64,000 nucleotides of DNA from Holophagae bacterium. Lineage in GTDB: Bacteria; Acidobacteriota; Holophagae; Acanthopleuribacterales; Acanthopleuribacteraceae. The stretch is taken from contig JAUIFE010000004.1 of NCBI GenBank assembly GCA_030429565.1, positions 408,848-472,847 on the forward strand, read 5' to 3'. Position 1 is the first letter of the stretch. The number at the start of each line of letters is the position of its first letter. Positions 38,201 to 45,392 of this stretch are shown piece after piece. A program made the translations under genes and the position numbers. A model generated the notes under the pieces. That model searched no databases, was not told the DNA's origin, and saw only the letters and a program-made list of their open reading frames with translations.

Positions 38201-38857
38201 ATGAAGCCCGCCACCGAAGTCGGCGGTGATTACTACGATTTTCTGGCCGACGGGCCGCGCCACCTGCGGGTGGTCGTCGGTGATGCCACCGGGCATGGGT
38301 TGCAAGCCGGTACCATGGTCACCGCCGCCAAATCGCTGTTTCTGGCTTCGGCGGTGAGTTCGACGCCTGGGGAATTCCTCAAGCACAGTTCTGACTCACT
38401 CAGTAACATGGGTTTCCAAGACCTGTACATGGCCATGTTGCGCCTTGATCTCGACGGCTTTCATTGCCGAATGGCTTCCGCCGGCATGCCGTTTCCCCTG
38501 TGGTACCGCGCCGCGGAACAAAAGGTCGAATCCTTGGAGTGCGGCGGGTTGCCGCTTGGTTCGGGTTTGCCGGTAACCTACCGCGAACTGGAATTTAGGC
38601 CCGCCGTAGGCGATGTCCTTTTTCTGGCCAGCGACGGGCTGGAAGAATGTTTTAACAGTCATGATGAACCCTTTGGCCAAGATCGTATCGGCGAGTTATT
38701 GGCCGCCCACCACGGCGAAGACGCACAAACCCTGGTGAGCGTGCTCATTGGGGCGGTGGAGGCTTGGGGTGAACAGCAAGCTGAAAACGACGATATCACC
38801 ATGGTTATCCTGAAATGCATCGCCGAACCGCCGGAGCATGGCGAGGCCGCGACTTAA
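35282..38857 (+). CDS. Hybrid sensor histidine kinase - receiver - PP2C/SpoIIE phosphatase
   Basis: This is a 1191-residue membrane protein on GTG 35282 with GGAGG four bases upstream. Parts in order: several N-terminal membrane helices (about 5-265), a periplasmic segment (about 270-430), a further helix (about 437-455), HAMP (about 455-510), HisKA with phospho-acceptor His535 in SHELRTP, HATPase ('DSGIGIPQEKQ', 'GGTGLGLAIVKKL'), receiver domain (about 800-920, Asp850 in LLDVMMPG), a coiled coil, and a PP2C-type SpoIIE domain (about 955-1190, 'EVGGDYYDF', 'GDATGHGLQAGTM'). One chain could thus sense, phosphorylate its receiver and control a phosphatase acting on an unseen partner, perhaps an anti-sigma antagonist. 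No STAS or anti-sigma gene adjoins. Confidence 0.92.
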   Translation: MAFLFDYNSVACLASVLMGAVLSFFLLRIRNKTTNTWLLTWVFVLFTLVMVDTFIMLSVRADWTLYGVYVLVLLDVILALLIQFAYRFPNNDHPREARVALVLSLINAGVIGTMIVRTLDFGRSGRLEDFTEALWPIFYIQGARLAAYLWFLSVWVRKLILLEADFGRPIWLRILSPESADGQSIRAFLAAFIVGLFLWPSQVMVQFRIITQAQQGFFFVVFTLLLFSLFFLIYINTSPEQTSFMDKVLGVTLLFLLIAFTFTSFLSWRDRYDDFYSARLQDVATTRRALRENQLEHIPPEVCYAVVRPFDAHPTQLSYRVLYQREDNFDIAFLSNWDRETYMRLAWFWHRRMRLLTALPRDEADLQAELTVLGMFQTLMKRDERMTDLDLVNLRDHYYFYRFSHGDDLYEVGFSYLEYRRAMHEGVRNQAAAMCLFTLLVMFSFPLLFRNAVVTPLEHLLTGVKRVNQGDFSTRVPIRARDELGYLGESFNHMVHSISQARAQLESNAKTLAAQNRALSELDKLKDEFLANTSHELRTPLHGMIGLAESLRNGVAGHLPPKAKYDLGLIVTGGRRLAALVNDILDFSKLQHRDLHLNRGSVDMRVLADVVLRIAEPLIGAKQLLLENAVSADLPPVYGDEDRLHQILLNLVGNAVKFTEYGCVLVTAFVDRNAPGFLTVQVVDSGIGIPQEKQTMVFESFEQAQGDDNRHYGGTGLGLAIVKKLVELHGGRVWLESQEGRGSTFSFTVPLSNLPSENRLQESETINEQTRRAHSELLEVLEDGELPTEKPISPLAGSFRVLVVDDEAVNRKVLVNMLSLYGYHSHEVGSGAAALQALAEEAPFDLVLLDVMMPGMSGYEVCRLLRKDFSIRDLPVIFLTAKSRPTDLQAAFESGANDFLTKPISQTELISRVNLHLSLKIMAEENQRQVRERTLLESENRRKSEELEKARRLQLSMLPATIPAPDWLDIAVFMKPATEVGGDYYDFLADGPRHLRVVVGDATGHGLQAGTMVTAAKSLFLASAVSSTPGEFLKHSSDSLSNMGFQDLYMAMLRLDLDGFHCRMASAGMPFPLWYRAAEQKVESLECGGLPLGSGLPVTYRELEFRPAVGDVLFLASDGLEECFNSHDEPFGQDRIGELLAAHHGEDAQTLVSVLIGAVEAWGEQQAENDDITMVILKCIAEPPEHGEAAT

Positions 38858-39058
38858 AGAGGTTGGACAATCAGACCGATTTTAATAAAGACAATAAGGT
38901 AGAATTCATCTTGAAACTAAGCGCCAAAACGCCCGTGAATGATTTCCATTTTTCCAAAGAAAACCGGAATGGAAACCCCGTTGTCGCTGTTTTTTTCAAT
39001 AAGGGGCGATCTTTTTGCGCCGCTTGTTTCGAAACCTTCTTTTAAGGCCCGCCATCCT

Positions 39059-40264
39059 ATGATGTTTCCCATGTTACGTGTTTTGCTTTTATTGGTTTGT
39101 GCCGCGGTCCTGTCGGCCTGTCACCAAGACGCCGCGCCAAAAGCGGTGGACGACATGATGTGGGACGAAATCGAGGCCAATGCGTTAGGCCGCGAAGTGA
39201 AGCTGTTGGTGTCTCGAGACGATCCAGAAGCAAGCCAATTCCTTAAGGAACAGATTGGCGTTCAATTGCGCAGGCGTTACGGGATTCGTTTAACACTCGT
39301 GCTCCCGCCGCCGCTTGAAACGGCACCCTTGTTGGATCCGCCGCCACCGCCCGAACCGGATTTGGTGTGGATGGATTTGGATGCCTTGCACCAATATCGT
39401 GCCGGCCGGCTGCTTCAGCCCGCGCTGGTCGCCAAAGTGCCCAACGCCGACTTGATTGATTGGGATAGTTTTAGCCAACGCATCGAAGTAAAAAACCGCC
39501 AAGCCGGCAGCGTGTTGCCCTGGGGGAAAAATCCGCTAGTGCTGGTTTACAACCGCGATAACGTTGAAAAAGTGCCCACGAACTTGGCGCAACTGGCGGC
39601 GTGGGTGCGACAAAACCCCGGCCGCTTTACCATTCATCGCGGTCGCTCCGGCTACCGCATGCTGCATTCCTGGTTGCGCGAAATGGCTCAGCCGCCCCAC
39701 GAATTGCCCAGCACCTTTAGCGAGGCCGAATATGCCCAGACCCGCGATAAGTTAATCGCATTCATCGATGAGTTGCGGCCGTATTTTTGGATGGAAGGGG
39801 AACATTTCCCCAAGGACGCCGAAGAACTGAATCTGCTTTTTTCGCAGGGTAAGGTTGATTTCAGTATCCACGAGGGCGGTAACACCCGTTTTCAAGAACT
39901 GTCCCAAAAACCGTTGCGTTTCCGCGTCGGCCGCCGCGTTTGGCCGTGCCCCGAAGCCATGTGCGCCCATTTTCTCGGCATTCCGATTAAAGCCGCCAAC
40001 AAAGAAGGGGCGTTGGTCGTGCTCAATGAGTTGTTGTCACCTCAAGCTCAGTGGCAAAAACAGGATCCCGATATTTGGGGCGACGGATCGGTTCTGGACG
40101 TGGCCCGTTTGCCCGAGCATTGGCGCACGCGGTTTTTAGCCGAACAATCTGGCCGCACGCAGGGCCGCGCCGAACCGGTCAACCTCGCGGCGCCCCAACT
40201 GGGCATGGCTTATTGGGTCCAATTACGGCGTGATTTGCGTCCGCTTCTCGAGAAGGAGCGTTAG
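39059..40264 (+). CDS. Orphan extracellular solute-binding lipoprotein
   Basis: This is a protein of about 401 residues. ATG 39059 gives a good lipoprotein signal with LSAC (Cys21); the frame is open to 38939 and ATGs at 39062 and 39071 are alternatives. The body has periplasmic binding protein features: 'PDLVWMDLDALHQYRAGRLLQP', 'SVLPWGKNPLVLVYNRDNVEK', 'QGKVDFSIHEGGNTRFQEL' and a C-terminal helical lobe, as in family 1 extracellular binding proteins. No permease or ATPase adjoins, so import is not assured; a sensory role is possible. It ends one base before the convergent dusA gene. Confidence 0.75.
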   Translation: MMFPMLRVLLLLVCAAVLSACHQDAAPKAVDDMMWDEIEANALGREVKLLVSRDDPEASQFLKEQIGVQLRRRYGIRLTLVLPPPLETAPLLDPPPPPEPDLVWMDLDALHQYRAGRLLQPALVAKVPNADLIDWDSFSQRIEVKNRQAGSVLPWGKNPLVLVYNRDNVEKVPTNLAQLAAWVRQNPGRFTIHRGRSGYRMLHSWLREMAQPPHELPSTFSEAEYAQTRDKLIAFIDELRPYFWMEGEHFPKDAEELNLLFSQGKVDFSIHEGGNTRFQELSQKPLRFRVGRRVWPCPEAMCAHFLGIPIKAANKEGALVVLNELLSPQAQWQKQDPDIWGDGSVLDVARLPEHWRTRFLAEQSGRTQGRAEPVNLAAPQLGMAYWVQLRRDLRPLLEKER

Positions 40265-40265
40265 G

Positions 40266-41258
40266 TTAGGGGGCTTCCATTCTGAACACGCCGCGATGAA
40301 TTTGGGCCAAGTCAAAGGTGACGGGATTTTCCTGAATCAACTTGCTGATTTCTTGGCGCCAGCGGCGAGAGTTACGCCGATTTTTAAACAGACCGACCAA
40401 GTGTTTGGCCACAAATGAGAGTTTGGTGCCCAAGGCGACCTGTTCGCGCGTGTAGCGATTCATCACCTCAATTAAGGTGTCCTCGCCGAGCGGCTCCGTT
40501 GCCGACTCGCCGAAAATGAGCTGGTCGGCGCGCGCAAATTGTTCGGGTTGATGATAGGCGGCGCGCCCAATCATGGCACCGTCTACGTGTTGCAGGTGGT
40601 CGAGAACCTCGTCCATGGTGCCAATGCCGCCGTTGATAATAATGCCCAAATCAGGATAGTCGCGTTTGAGCTGGTAAACCAAATCGTAGCGGAGTGGCGG
40701 CACGTTTCGATTTTGCGCCGGGCTCAAACCCTTGAGCCATGCTTTGCGTGCATGTACGATGAAGATGTGATTGCCGCATTGGCGCACAACCTCAACGAAA
40801 CGACACAAGTCTTCGTAACGGTCCACGTCATCGACACCCAGACGGTGTTTCACCGTCACGGGAATCGACACCTCGGCCTGCATGGCGGCGACCACCTCGG
40901 CCACCCGTTCCGGTTCTTTCATCAAGCAGGCACCGAAACGACCTTTTTGTACGCGGTCTGACGGACAGCCCACATTGAGGTTTATTTCGTCATAGCCGTA
41001 ATCCTCGCAAACGCGGGCGGCGGGCGCCAAAATTTTGGGATCGTCACCGCCAAGTTGAATCGCAATCGGATGTTCGATGGGATCAAACCCCAGGACCCGA
41101 TCCAAAAAGTCGCTTTTGAGGTTGTAGGTGATGGTCGTGCCCACCACCATTTCGGTGTAAAGCAAGCTGCGTTTGGTGAACAAACGCATCATGTAACGAA
41201 AGTGACGATCTGTGTAGGCCATCATCGGCGCGACACTCAAACGGTGATAATCTCTCAA
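40266..41258 (-). CDS. dusA: tRNA-dihydrouridine synthase A
   Basis: This is a 330-residue FMN enzyme reducing uridine 20/20a in the tRNA D-loop. It starts on TTG at 41258 with GCGGAG six bases upstream. Family motifs: 'LSVAPMMAYTDRHFRYMMRL' (7-26), 'QLGGDDPKILAPAA', the catalytic 'NLNVGCPSDRVQKGRFGACL' (Cys98 is the proton donor), 'VTVKHRLGVDD' and 'IIINGGIGTMDEV' plus 'GAMIGRAAY' for phosphate binding. The phrase around 'RLGVDD' and the length are those of DusA rather than DusB or DusC. It is a single gene, convergent with the binding-protein gene. Confidence 0.93.
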   Translation of the reverse strand: MRDYHRLSVAPMMAYTDRHFRYMMRLFTKRSLLYTEMVVGTTITYNLKSDFLDRVLGFDPIEHPIAIQLGGDDPKILAPAARVCEDYGYDEINLNVGCPSDRVQKGRFGACLMKEPERVAEVVAAMQAEVSIPVTVKHRLGVDDVDRYEDLCRFVEVVRQCGNHIFIVHARKAWLKGLSPAQNRNVPPLRYDLVYQLKRDYPDLGIIINGGIGTMDEVLDHLQHVDGAMIGRAAYHQPEQFARADQLIFGESATEPLGEDTLIEVMNRYTREQVALGTKLSFVAKHLVGLFKNRRNSRRWRQEISKLIQENPVTFDLAQIHRGVFRMEAP

Positions 41259-41376
41259 CAGAAGCTCCGCAAAAAAAACACCCCGGCACGGTGGGGAACC
41301 GGTCTAACGCCTTTTTGGCGACAAACGGCCCCTATTCTACCTGAAAATATCGGTCCTACGTGGTTTTTCCGCCCAA

Positions 41377-41404
41377 AATGAAACGGCCCGCACAAGGCGG
41401 GCCG
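41377..41404 (-). terminator. Rho-independent terminator of the S41 peptidase/LolA-like operon
   Basis: On the minus strand an 8-bp perfect stem, CGGCCCGC and GCGGGCCG (plus-strand 41384-41391 and 41397-41404) with a 5-base loop, is followed by TTTCATTTT. It lies about 40 bases after the stop of the gene ending at 41442. Confidence 0.8.
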
Positions 41405-41441
41405 TCAACGTCATCCGAGAAAACCGGGCTGTTATGGGGTT

Positions 41442-42194
41442 TTATTGAACTTGGGCTTTCAGGCTGGGTGGCAATTCAAACATGCTGTCGGGCACGGGTT
41501 GGTTCACTTCCACTTTGTCAAAAGTGATCAACACTTCCTGGCCCATCATGGTCATTTTGCTCTTCATGGGGTACTGAATGCCTTTGTAGATGTCCTTGTA
41601 ATCCTCAAAATAGGATTCAATGTTCATCTGACCCATGGGCCCGATGGTGACCATGTCCATGCGCAACAACAAACTGGATTCCACGTCGATGTACTGAGTC
41701 ATGTCGATACCGGCGCTGGTTTTCATTTTGATTTTATGGGTTTTGCGTTCGCCGACCATGGCTTCGCCCTGGTATTCCAAGTCTTTGTAGAATTCGCGCC
41801 ACTCATAGGCCGCTTTAAAGTTGTTGCTGATCTTAAACTGTTCTTTCTCTTGGCCTTGCAGCAAACGCGCACCCATCATAGGGTTGGAATCGTAGCAGTT
41901 CTCGCCGTCGCAGCCTTGCTCGGCCACCATTTGCATTCCATTACCGGTGAGGGTCATTTTGACCTTGGACTTGCCGCTTTCTTTCATCGTCATTTCGATT
42001 TGGCCGTTCATTTGTTGGGCCATGGAAATGTTGCCGTGTACAACCATTGATTCGAGTTCTTTAAAGCTATCACCGCCGCTGGCTTCGGCGGCCTTGTCCA
42101 TTAACGCAACGGGATCAGTTGCACTTAACGTCAAACTGAACAGTGCTAAAAAAGATAAAAACACCAATTGGGTTTTAAGGAATTTACGATTCAC
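41442..42194 (-). CDS. LolA-like periplasmic protein
   Basis: This is a 250-residue exported protein on GTG 42194, with GGAGG five bases upstream; the longer frame to 42302 lacks a ribosome site. A signal peptide (NRKFLKTQLVFLSFLALFSL, cleaved near LSA) is followed by 'DKAAEASGGDSFKELESMVV', the usual start of LolA/LppX-fold outer-membrane lipoprotein-sorting proteins, then repeated strands rich in Met and Lys ('MTMKESGKSKVKMTLTGNGM'). It ends 'VPDSMFELPPSLKAQVQ', typical of this group. It probably binds lipid or lipoprotein in the periplasm. It lies 135 bases after the S41 peptidase and shares its terminator. Confidence 0.78.
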   Translation of the reverse strand: MNRKFLKTQLVFLSFLALFSLTLSATDPVALMDKAAEASGGDSFKELESMVVHGNISMAQQMNGQIEMTMKESGKSKVKMTLTGNGMQMVAEQGCDGENCYDSNPMMGARLLQGQEKEQFKISNNFKAAYEWREFYKDLEYQGEAMVGERKTHKIKMKTSAGIDMTQYIDVESSLLLRMDMVTIGPMGQMNIESYFEDYKDIYKGIQYPMKSKMTMMGQEVLITFDKVEVNQPVPDSMFELPPSLKAQVQ

Positions 42195-42329
42195 GTGGTC
42201 CTCCAGGGGGGTAGCGTGCGATTGTCGCCGCACGATCAATAAGTTTGAGTGAAGGGATAGCAGCGTCATAGGACGCCTTGGCGCGCCGATTTTCGCTACC
42301 ATAGCAGCGAACAGTAGGGCACTGGCAAA

Positions 42330-43700
42330 CTAAAGTTGGCCGCCTGCTTTAATCCAGGATCGCGCTGCTTCAAGGGCGGCGTCTTTACCGGCCAAAAGGG
42401 CCGCTTTGCTGTGTGGCGTGACTTCGTCGGGATCCACGCCCTGTCCTTCGACTTGGCGGCCGGAAACACTGACGTAGTCGGCGATAGCGTATTGAAAACG
42501 GTCACCGTTGGGCAAGTGTTCGATCATGGAGGGCAGCGCGGCGCCGGCACTGCGCGTTCCGAAAATGCGTGCGCGCTTTAGGTCTTGCAAGCCGGCCGCC
42601 ATGATTTCGCTGGTGCTGGCTGAGCCGCCGTCGATTAAAATTGCAACCGGTTTATCAAAGATCGGTTTTTGTGGGAATACGGCAAAATTGAGCGAGCCGC
42701 CGGAGTTAATCATCGTTCCCAGCTTGCTTTGCTTGGCAAGAATGCGATTGGAAAGGGCTACCGCAATAAAACCAATGCCGCCGCCGTTGCCGCGCAAATC
42801 GATGATCAGACCGTCGGCATCGGCAAACTTCGGCAGGGTTTCGTTATCAAACTGGGTTTTGACCTCGGGGATAAAAATATTGAAGTGGATGTAACCAATA
42901 TTGTCCGCCAGCAGGGCGTCTTCGTAGCGGTAGTGAACCATCGGCAAATTTAAGATGGTTTTGGGCGTACCCAGCGGTTTGTGTACCTTAAAGGTGTGGG
43001 TTTTACCGCGGCCGTTACTGGTAAAGGTCAGCTTCTTGCTGAGACCCGGTGTGTCCTGGAACAATGAGTTAAGCGTGCGATTGATGTACAGACGTCCCTG
43101 AGCAACATCACTGTAAAGACCGGTAATTTTCGCGATGAGCGGCGCTAAATCTTTACCGGAGTGGCCGGTGATGCGGCTGCCAACTTTAAGGCCGCTGTCG
43201 GCCGCCACCAAGTCACCATGGATCTTGGTGACGAATAATTCTTTGCCGACCAGCGCCACCTCAAAACCCATGGTGCCGTTGCCGCCGGAGGTAAAATCGG
43301 CCAGCGAGTTTTCCAGTTTTTCGAAATCACCACCGCCGTATACGTTGAAGTGACTTTGGCCCAGTTCATTAATCATGTCGCGCATCACTTTGCGCATCTC
43401 GATGCGGTTGTGGGTTTTTTCGGCCAGTGGGCGGTACTTGCGACCGACGGCATCCCAATCGACGCCGATTTCATCGAGGTTCCAGTGTTTCGCTTTAATT
43501 GTGGACCACACCATGTTGAAAGATTCCATATCGGCCTTGTCGGCGCCGAAACTCGGCCAAAACGCCGCTAAAAATAAAACCACCATCACGGGAACCAACG
43601 CGTGTCCGCGGCGGCGTGAGGGGTGCGGCGCCGCGACCATGCGGCGAGAAAGGTCGGAGAGCGGGGGAAGAACGGCAAAGCGCCGGAATCGATTGGTCAT
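42330..43700 (-). CDS. S41-family peptidase with PDZ-like domain
   Basis: This is a 456-residue exported protein; ATG 43700 has AGGAG six bases upstream. The N-terminus is long and Arg-rich before a hydrophobic helix (about 33-50). It has an N-terminal helical domain ('KAKHWNLDEIGVDWDAVGRK'), a PDZ-like part ('VAADSGLKVGSRITGHSGKD') and the S41 core: 'GLIIDLRGNGGGIGFIAVAL' and the nucleophile region 'IDGGSASTSEIMAAGLQDL'. The CtpA-type Lys (usual FGKG) is not seen; here it reads 'FGTRSAGAALPSM', as in tricorn/IRBP-like S41 members. So it belongs to the non-CtpA branch. Substrate unknown; together with the LolA-like neighbour, an envelope role is likely. Confidence 0.85.
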   Translation of the reverse strand: MTNRFRRFAVLPPLSDLSRRMVAAPHPSRRRGHALVPVMVVLFLAAFWPSFGADKADMESFNMVWSTIKAKHWNLDEIGVDWDAVGRKYRPLAEKTHNRIEMRKVMRDMINELGQSHFNVYGGGDFEKLENSLADFTSGGNGTMGFEVALVGKELFVTKIHGDLVAADSGLKVGSRITGHSGKDLAPLIAKITGLYSDVAQGRLYINRTLNSLFQDTPGLSKKLTFTSNGRGKTHTFKVHKPLGTPKTILNLPMVHYRYEDALLADNIGYIHFNIFIPEVKTQFDNETLPKFADADGLIIDLRGNGGGIGFIAVALSNRILAKQSKLGTMINSGGSLNFAVFPQKPIFDKPVAILIDGGSASTSEIMAAGLQDLKRARIFGTRSAGAALPSMIEHLPNGDRFQYAIADYVSVSGRQVEGQGVDPDEVTPHSKAALLAGKDAALEAARSWIKAGGQL

Positions 43701-43925
43701 GATGACTCCTGAACAATATTAGTGCAGCATCGCAGCCGGTGGTTGGGATAACAATGAGAGACGATCCCAACGTCACACCAGGGCGTTCATGGTACAAATG
43801 CTTCAGTCTGTATGCACCCACGGATATTACAGAGCAAATCCACTTTTCTCCACCCTATTGCGCAAAAGTAGCTGAAATGGGGGCGAATTTCATCGTGGTA
43901 CCACTTACCGAGACCTGTTTTTTGG

Positions 43926-43954
43926 TTGGGCGAGACGTCAAACCGCGTTATAGT
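43926..43954 (+). promoter_or_regulatory. Sigma-70-type promoter candidate upstream of the tyrosine phosphatase gene
   Basis: TTGGGC (43926-43931), a 17-base spacer and TATAGT (43949-43954) give a good -10 and a fair -35. Transcription would start near 43961 and leave a leader of about 160 bases before the ATG at 44122. Confidence 0.5.
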
Positions 43955-43992
43955 GCCGCCAAGCCGTGACAGGTCCCGAAGTGATTCGCGTA

Positions 43993-44090
43993 AACCTAAA
44001 ACGGAGCGGTTCGGGTAAATGGTATCGCGCAAAATGTTGCAGCCCAACCGATTGTGCGCAATCGCGGCCATGATTCGCCTGGTTTAGGTT
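43993..44090 (+). promoter_or_regulatory. Possibly structured leader RNA upstream of the tyrosine phosphatase gene
   Basis: Nested complementary segments suggest a three-way-junction fold. P1 is AACCTAAA (43993-44000) with TTTAGGTT (44083-44090). P2 is CGGTTcGGG (44007-44015) with CCCAACCG (44043-44050), one bulged C, capped by GCAA-AATG-TTGC (44029-44040). P3 is ATTG-TGCG-CAAT (44051-44062). P1 ends about 20 bases before the AAGGAG site of the phosphatase gene. I do not recognise a known riboswitch. Pairing was found by eye and could be partly chance. Confidence 0.35.
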
Positions 44091-44121
44091 ACACCCCACT
44101 CCCACATGCAAGGAGATCGGC

Positions 44122-44592
44122 ATGCGTGTGTTGTTCGTATGCACCGGAAACATTTGCCGCAGTCCGACGGCGGAAGGCATTTTTCGCGCGCTCGTCGCGC
44201 AAGCCGACCTCACCGATCAAATCAGCAGCGACTCCGCCGGCATGATCAGCTATCACGTTGGCGACGCGCCCGACCCGCGTTCGGCCCGTTATGCCGCCGA
44301 ACAGGGTTTTCCCATCGACGATTTGCGCGCACGTCAGGTGAATCGCGCCGATTTTGAGGCTTTTGATTTGCTCTTGGCCATGGATCGCGGTCATTACGAC
44401 GGTCTCTGCGATTTGGCCCCCGCCGGTGCCGCCGGCCGGGTTCATATGTTTCTGGCACATGACGCGACCCACCGCGACGGCGATGTACCCGACCCCTACT
44501 ACGGGGGACCCGAAGGGTTTGCCGCAACCTATGCGCTTATCGAACGCGGTTGCCGCCAGTGGCTCGCGTGGATTCAGCAGCGGCAGACTTAG
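44122..44592 (+). CDS. Low-molecular-weight protein tyrosine phosphatase
   Basis: This is a 156-residue cytoplasmic enzyme. The P-loop C-T-G-N-I-C-R-S gives nucleophile Cys7 and Arg13; the general acid Asp124 is in DPYYGG. Length and the 'ARQVNRADFEAFDLLLAMD' segment are typical. Relatives dephosphorylate tyrosine kinases of capsule export, arginine-phosphorylated proteins or metabolic enzymes, so the target cannot be read from the sequence. It has a good AAGGAG ribosome site and is followed after 24 bases by the TetR gene, probably in one transcript. Confidence 0.92.
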   Translation: MRVLFVCTGNICRSPTAEGIFRALVAQADLTDQISSDSAGMISYHVGDAPDPRSARYAAEQGFPIDDLRARQVNRADFEAFDLLLAMDRGHYDGLCDLAPAGAAGRVHMFLAHDATHRDGDVPDPYYGGPEGFAATYALIERGCRQWLAWIQQRQT

Positions 44593-44616
44593 GCCGTGCC
44601 GTTTTTGGAGGAAAAA

Positions 44617-45279
44617 GTGGATCAACCAAAAACACCGAACAAGGCGCCCGGCGCCCGCGAACTCAAGAAGCAGCGAAACCGCGCCGCCATTTTGCAAGCC
44701 GGCCGCGAGATTTTTGCCTCCATCGGCTACGACGCCGCCACCGTGCGCGACATCGTCCGCGAAAGCGGCCTTTCGCCAGGCACTTTCTACAATTATTTCG
44801 AAGACAAAGATGCCGTCTTCCGCGATGTCATCGCCGAAGTGGTCGATGAACTGCGCGTGCGCCTGCGCCGCGCCCGCAAAACCGCCACCGACGCTCACGA
44901 GTTTCTGCACCAGGCCTTTCTGACCTATTTTATGTTGTTCCGCGAACAACCCCAACTGATGACCCTCATCGAACGCAATCAGGCCGCCGTTCGGCACTTG
45001 GTAGGGGAGGGGCACATTGTCAGCGAGCTTTTCTCTGAACTGGCGGCCGACCTCATGCAGGCCATCGAGGACGGTTTTATGCCGCGCGTCCCGGTGGGTG
45101 CGCTGATTATTGTCATGCACGGCGCGGGTTTTGAGTTCCTGGCCCAAATGAGCCAAAACCCGGACCTGGAGCCGGCCGAGATCAGCAGTTTCTTGGCCGA
45201 TTTGTTCGTGGGCGGCATGAAACAGGTGGCGGAAAACCTAACGCGGCAAGAGGCGCCACCCGCCAATGTAAAAAACTGA
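44617..45279 (+). CDS. TetR/AcrR-family transcriptional regulator
   Basis: This is a 220-residue regulator. GTG 44617 is chosen because TGGAGG lies five bases upstream. The DNA-binding domain (about 18-66) reads 'RAAILQAGREIFASIGYDAA', 'VRDIVRESGLSPGTFYNYFE', which is a textbook TetR helix-turn-helix. The C-terminal ligand domain (about 80-215) is helical without recognisable ligand motif. A palindrome directly after its stop, in front of the flavin monooxygenase gene, is a likely operator (see that entry). Confidence 0.92.
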   Translation: MDQPKTPNKAPGARELKKQRNRAAILQAGREIFASIGYDAATVRDIVRESGLSPGTFYNYFEDKDAVFRDVIAEVVDELRVRLRRARKTATDAHEFLHQAFLTYFMLFREQPQLMTLIERNQAAVRHLVGEGHIVSELFSELAADLMQAIEDGFMPRVPVGALIIVMHGAGFEFLAQMSQNPDLEPAEISSFLADLFVGGMKQVAENLTRQEAPPANVKN

Positions 45280-45286
45280 CACGTGC

Positions 45287-45325
45287 GTCAAGTTTGACTT
45301 TTCGCCGGCCGACGCTCGTGATACA
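45287..45325 (+). promoter_or_regulatory. Operator-like palindrome over a promoter candidate for the monooxygenase gene
   Basis: GTCAA-GT-TTGAC (45287-45298) is a perfect inverted repeat starting 8 bases after the TetR stop. Its right arm overlaps a -35-like TTGACT (45294-45299); GATACA (45320-45325) is a possible -10, but the spacing of 20 is long. An overlapping TGAC-N6-GTCA (45277-45290) adds a second arm. A TetR dimer bound here could block transcription of the monooxygenase gene. Confidence 0.4.
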
Positions 45326-45359
45326 GTCCTTTTTATCAAAGGATCTTCATGATTTTCGC

Positions 45360-45392
45360 GGAGCGTTGCGTCTCAGTCGGTTAGAACGCCGG
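45360..45392 (+). other. tRNA-Asp-like 5' half (tRNA remnant)
   Basis: The bases from about 45360 begin GGAGCG, like a tRNA acceptor strand, and 45372-45392 contain TCAGTCGGTTAGAACGCC and then GGC, the D-loop, D-stem and 5' anticodon stem typical of bacterial tRNA-Asp. After that the match stops: there is no GTC anticodon loop and no proper T-arm, only a GAGG/CCTC mini-hairpin near 45403-45416. It is not a working tRNA. It looks like a decayed tRNA or a recombination scar. Confidence 0.5.

Noticed and set aside
43739..43969. 76-residue plus-strand frame upstream of the phosphatase gene
   Set aside because: It has no ribosome site and overlaps the promoter candidate. The product has no recognisable features.
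44122..44592. Arsenate reductase role for the low-molecular-weight phosphatase fold
   Set aside because: The P-loop CTGNICRS with DPYYGG is that of tyrosine phosphatases. The extra cysteines of the ArsC type are not seen, and the ars operon is 14 kb away.
44089..45156. 355-residue open frame on the minus strand
   Set aside because: It lies entirely opposite the tyrosine phosphatase and TetR genes, which have intact motifs and ribosome sites. Its own product is low-quality and shows no family features.
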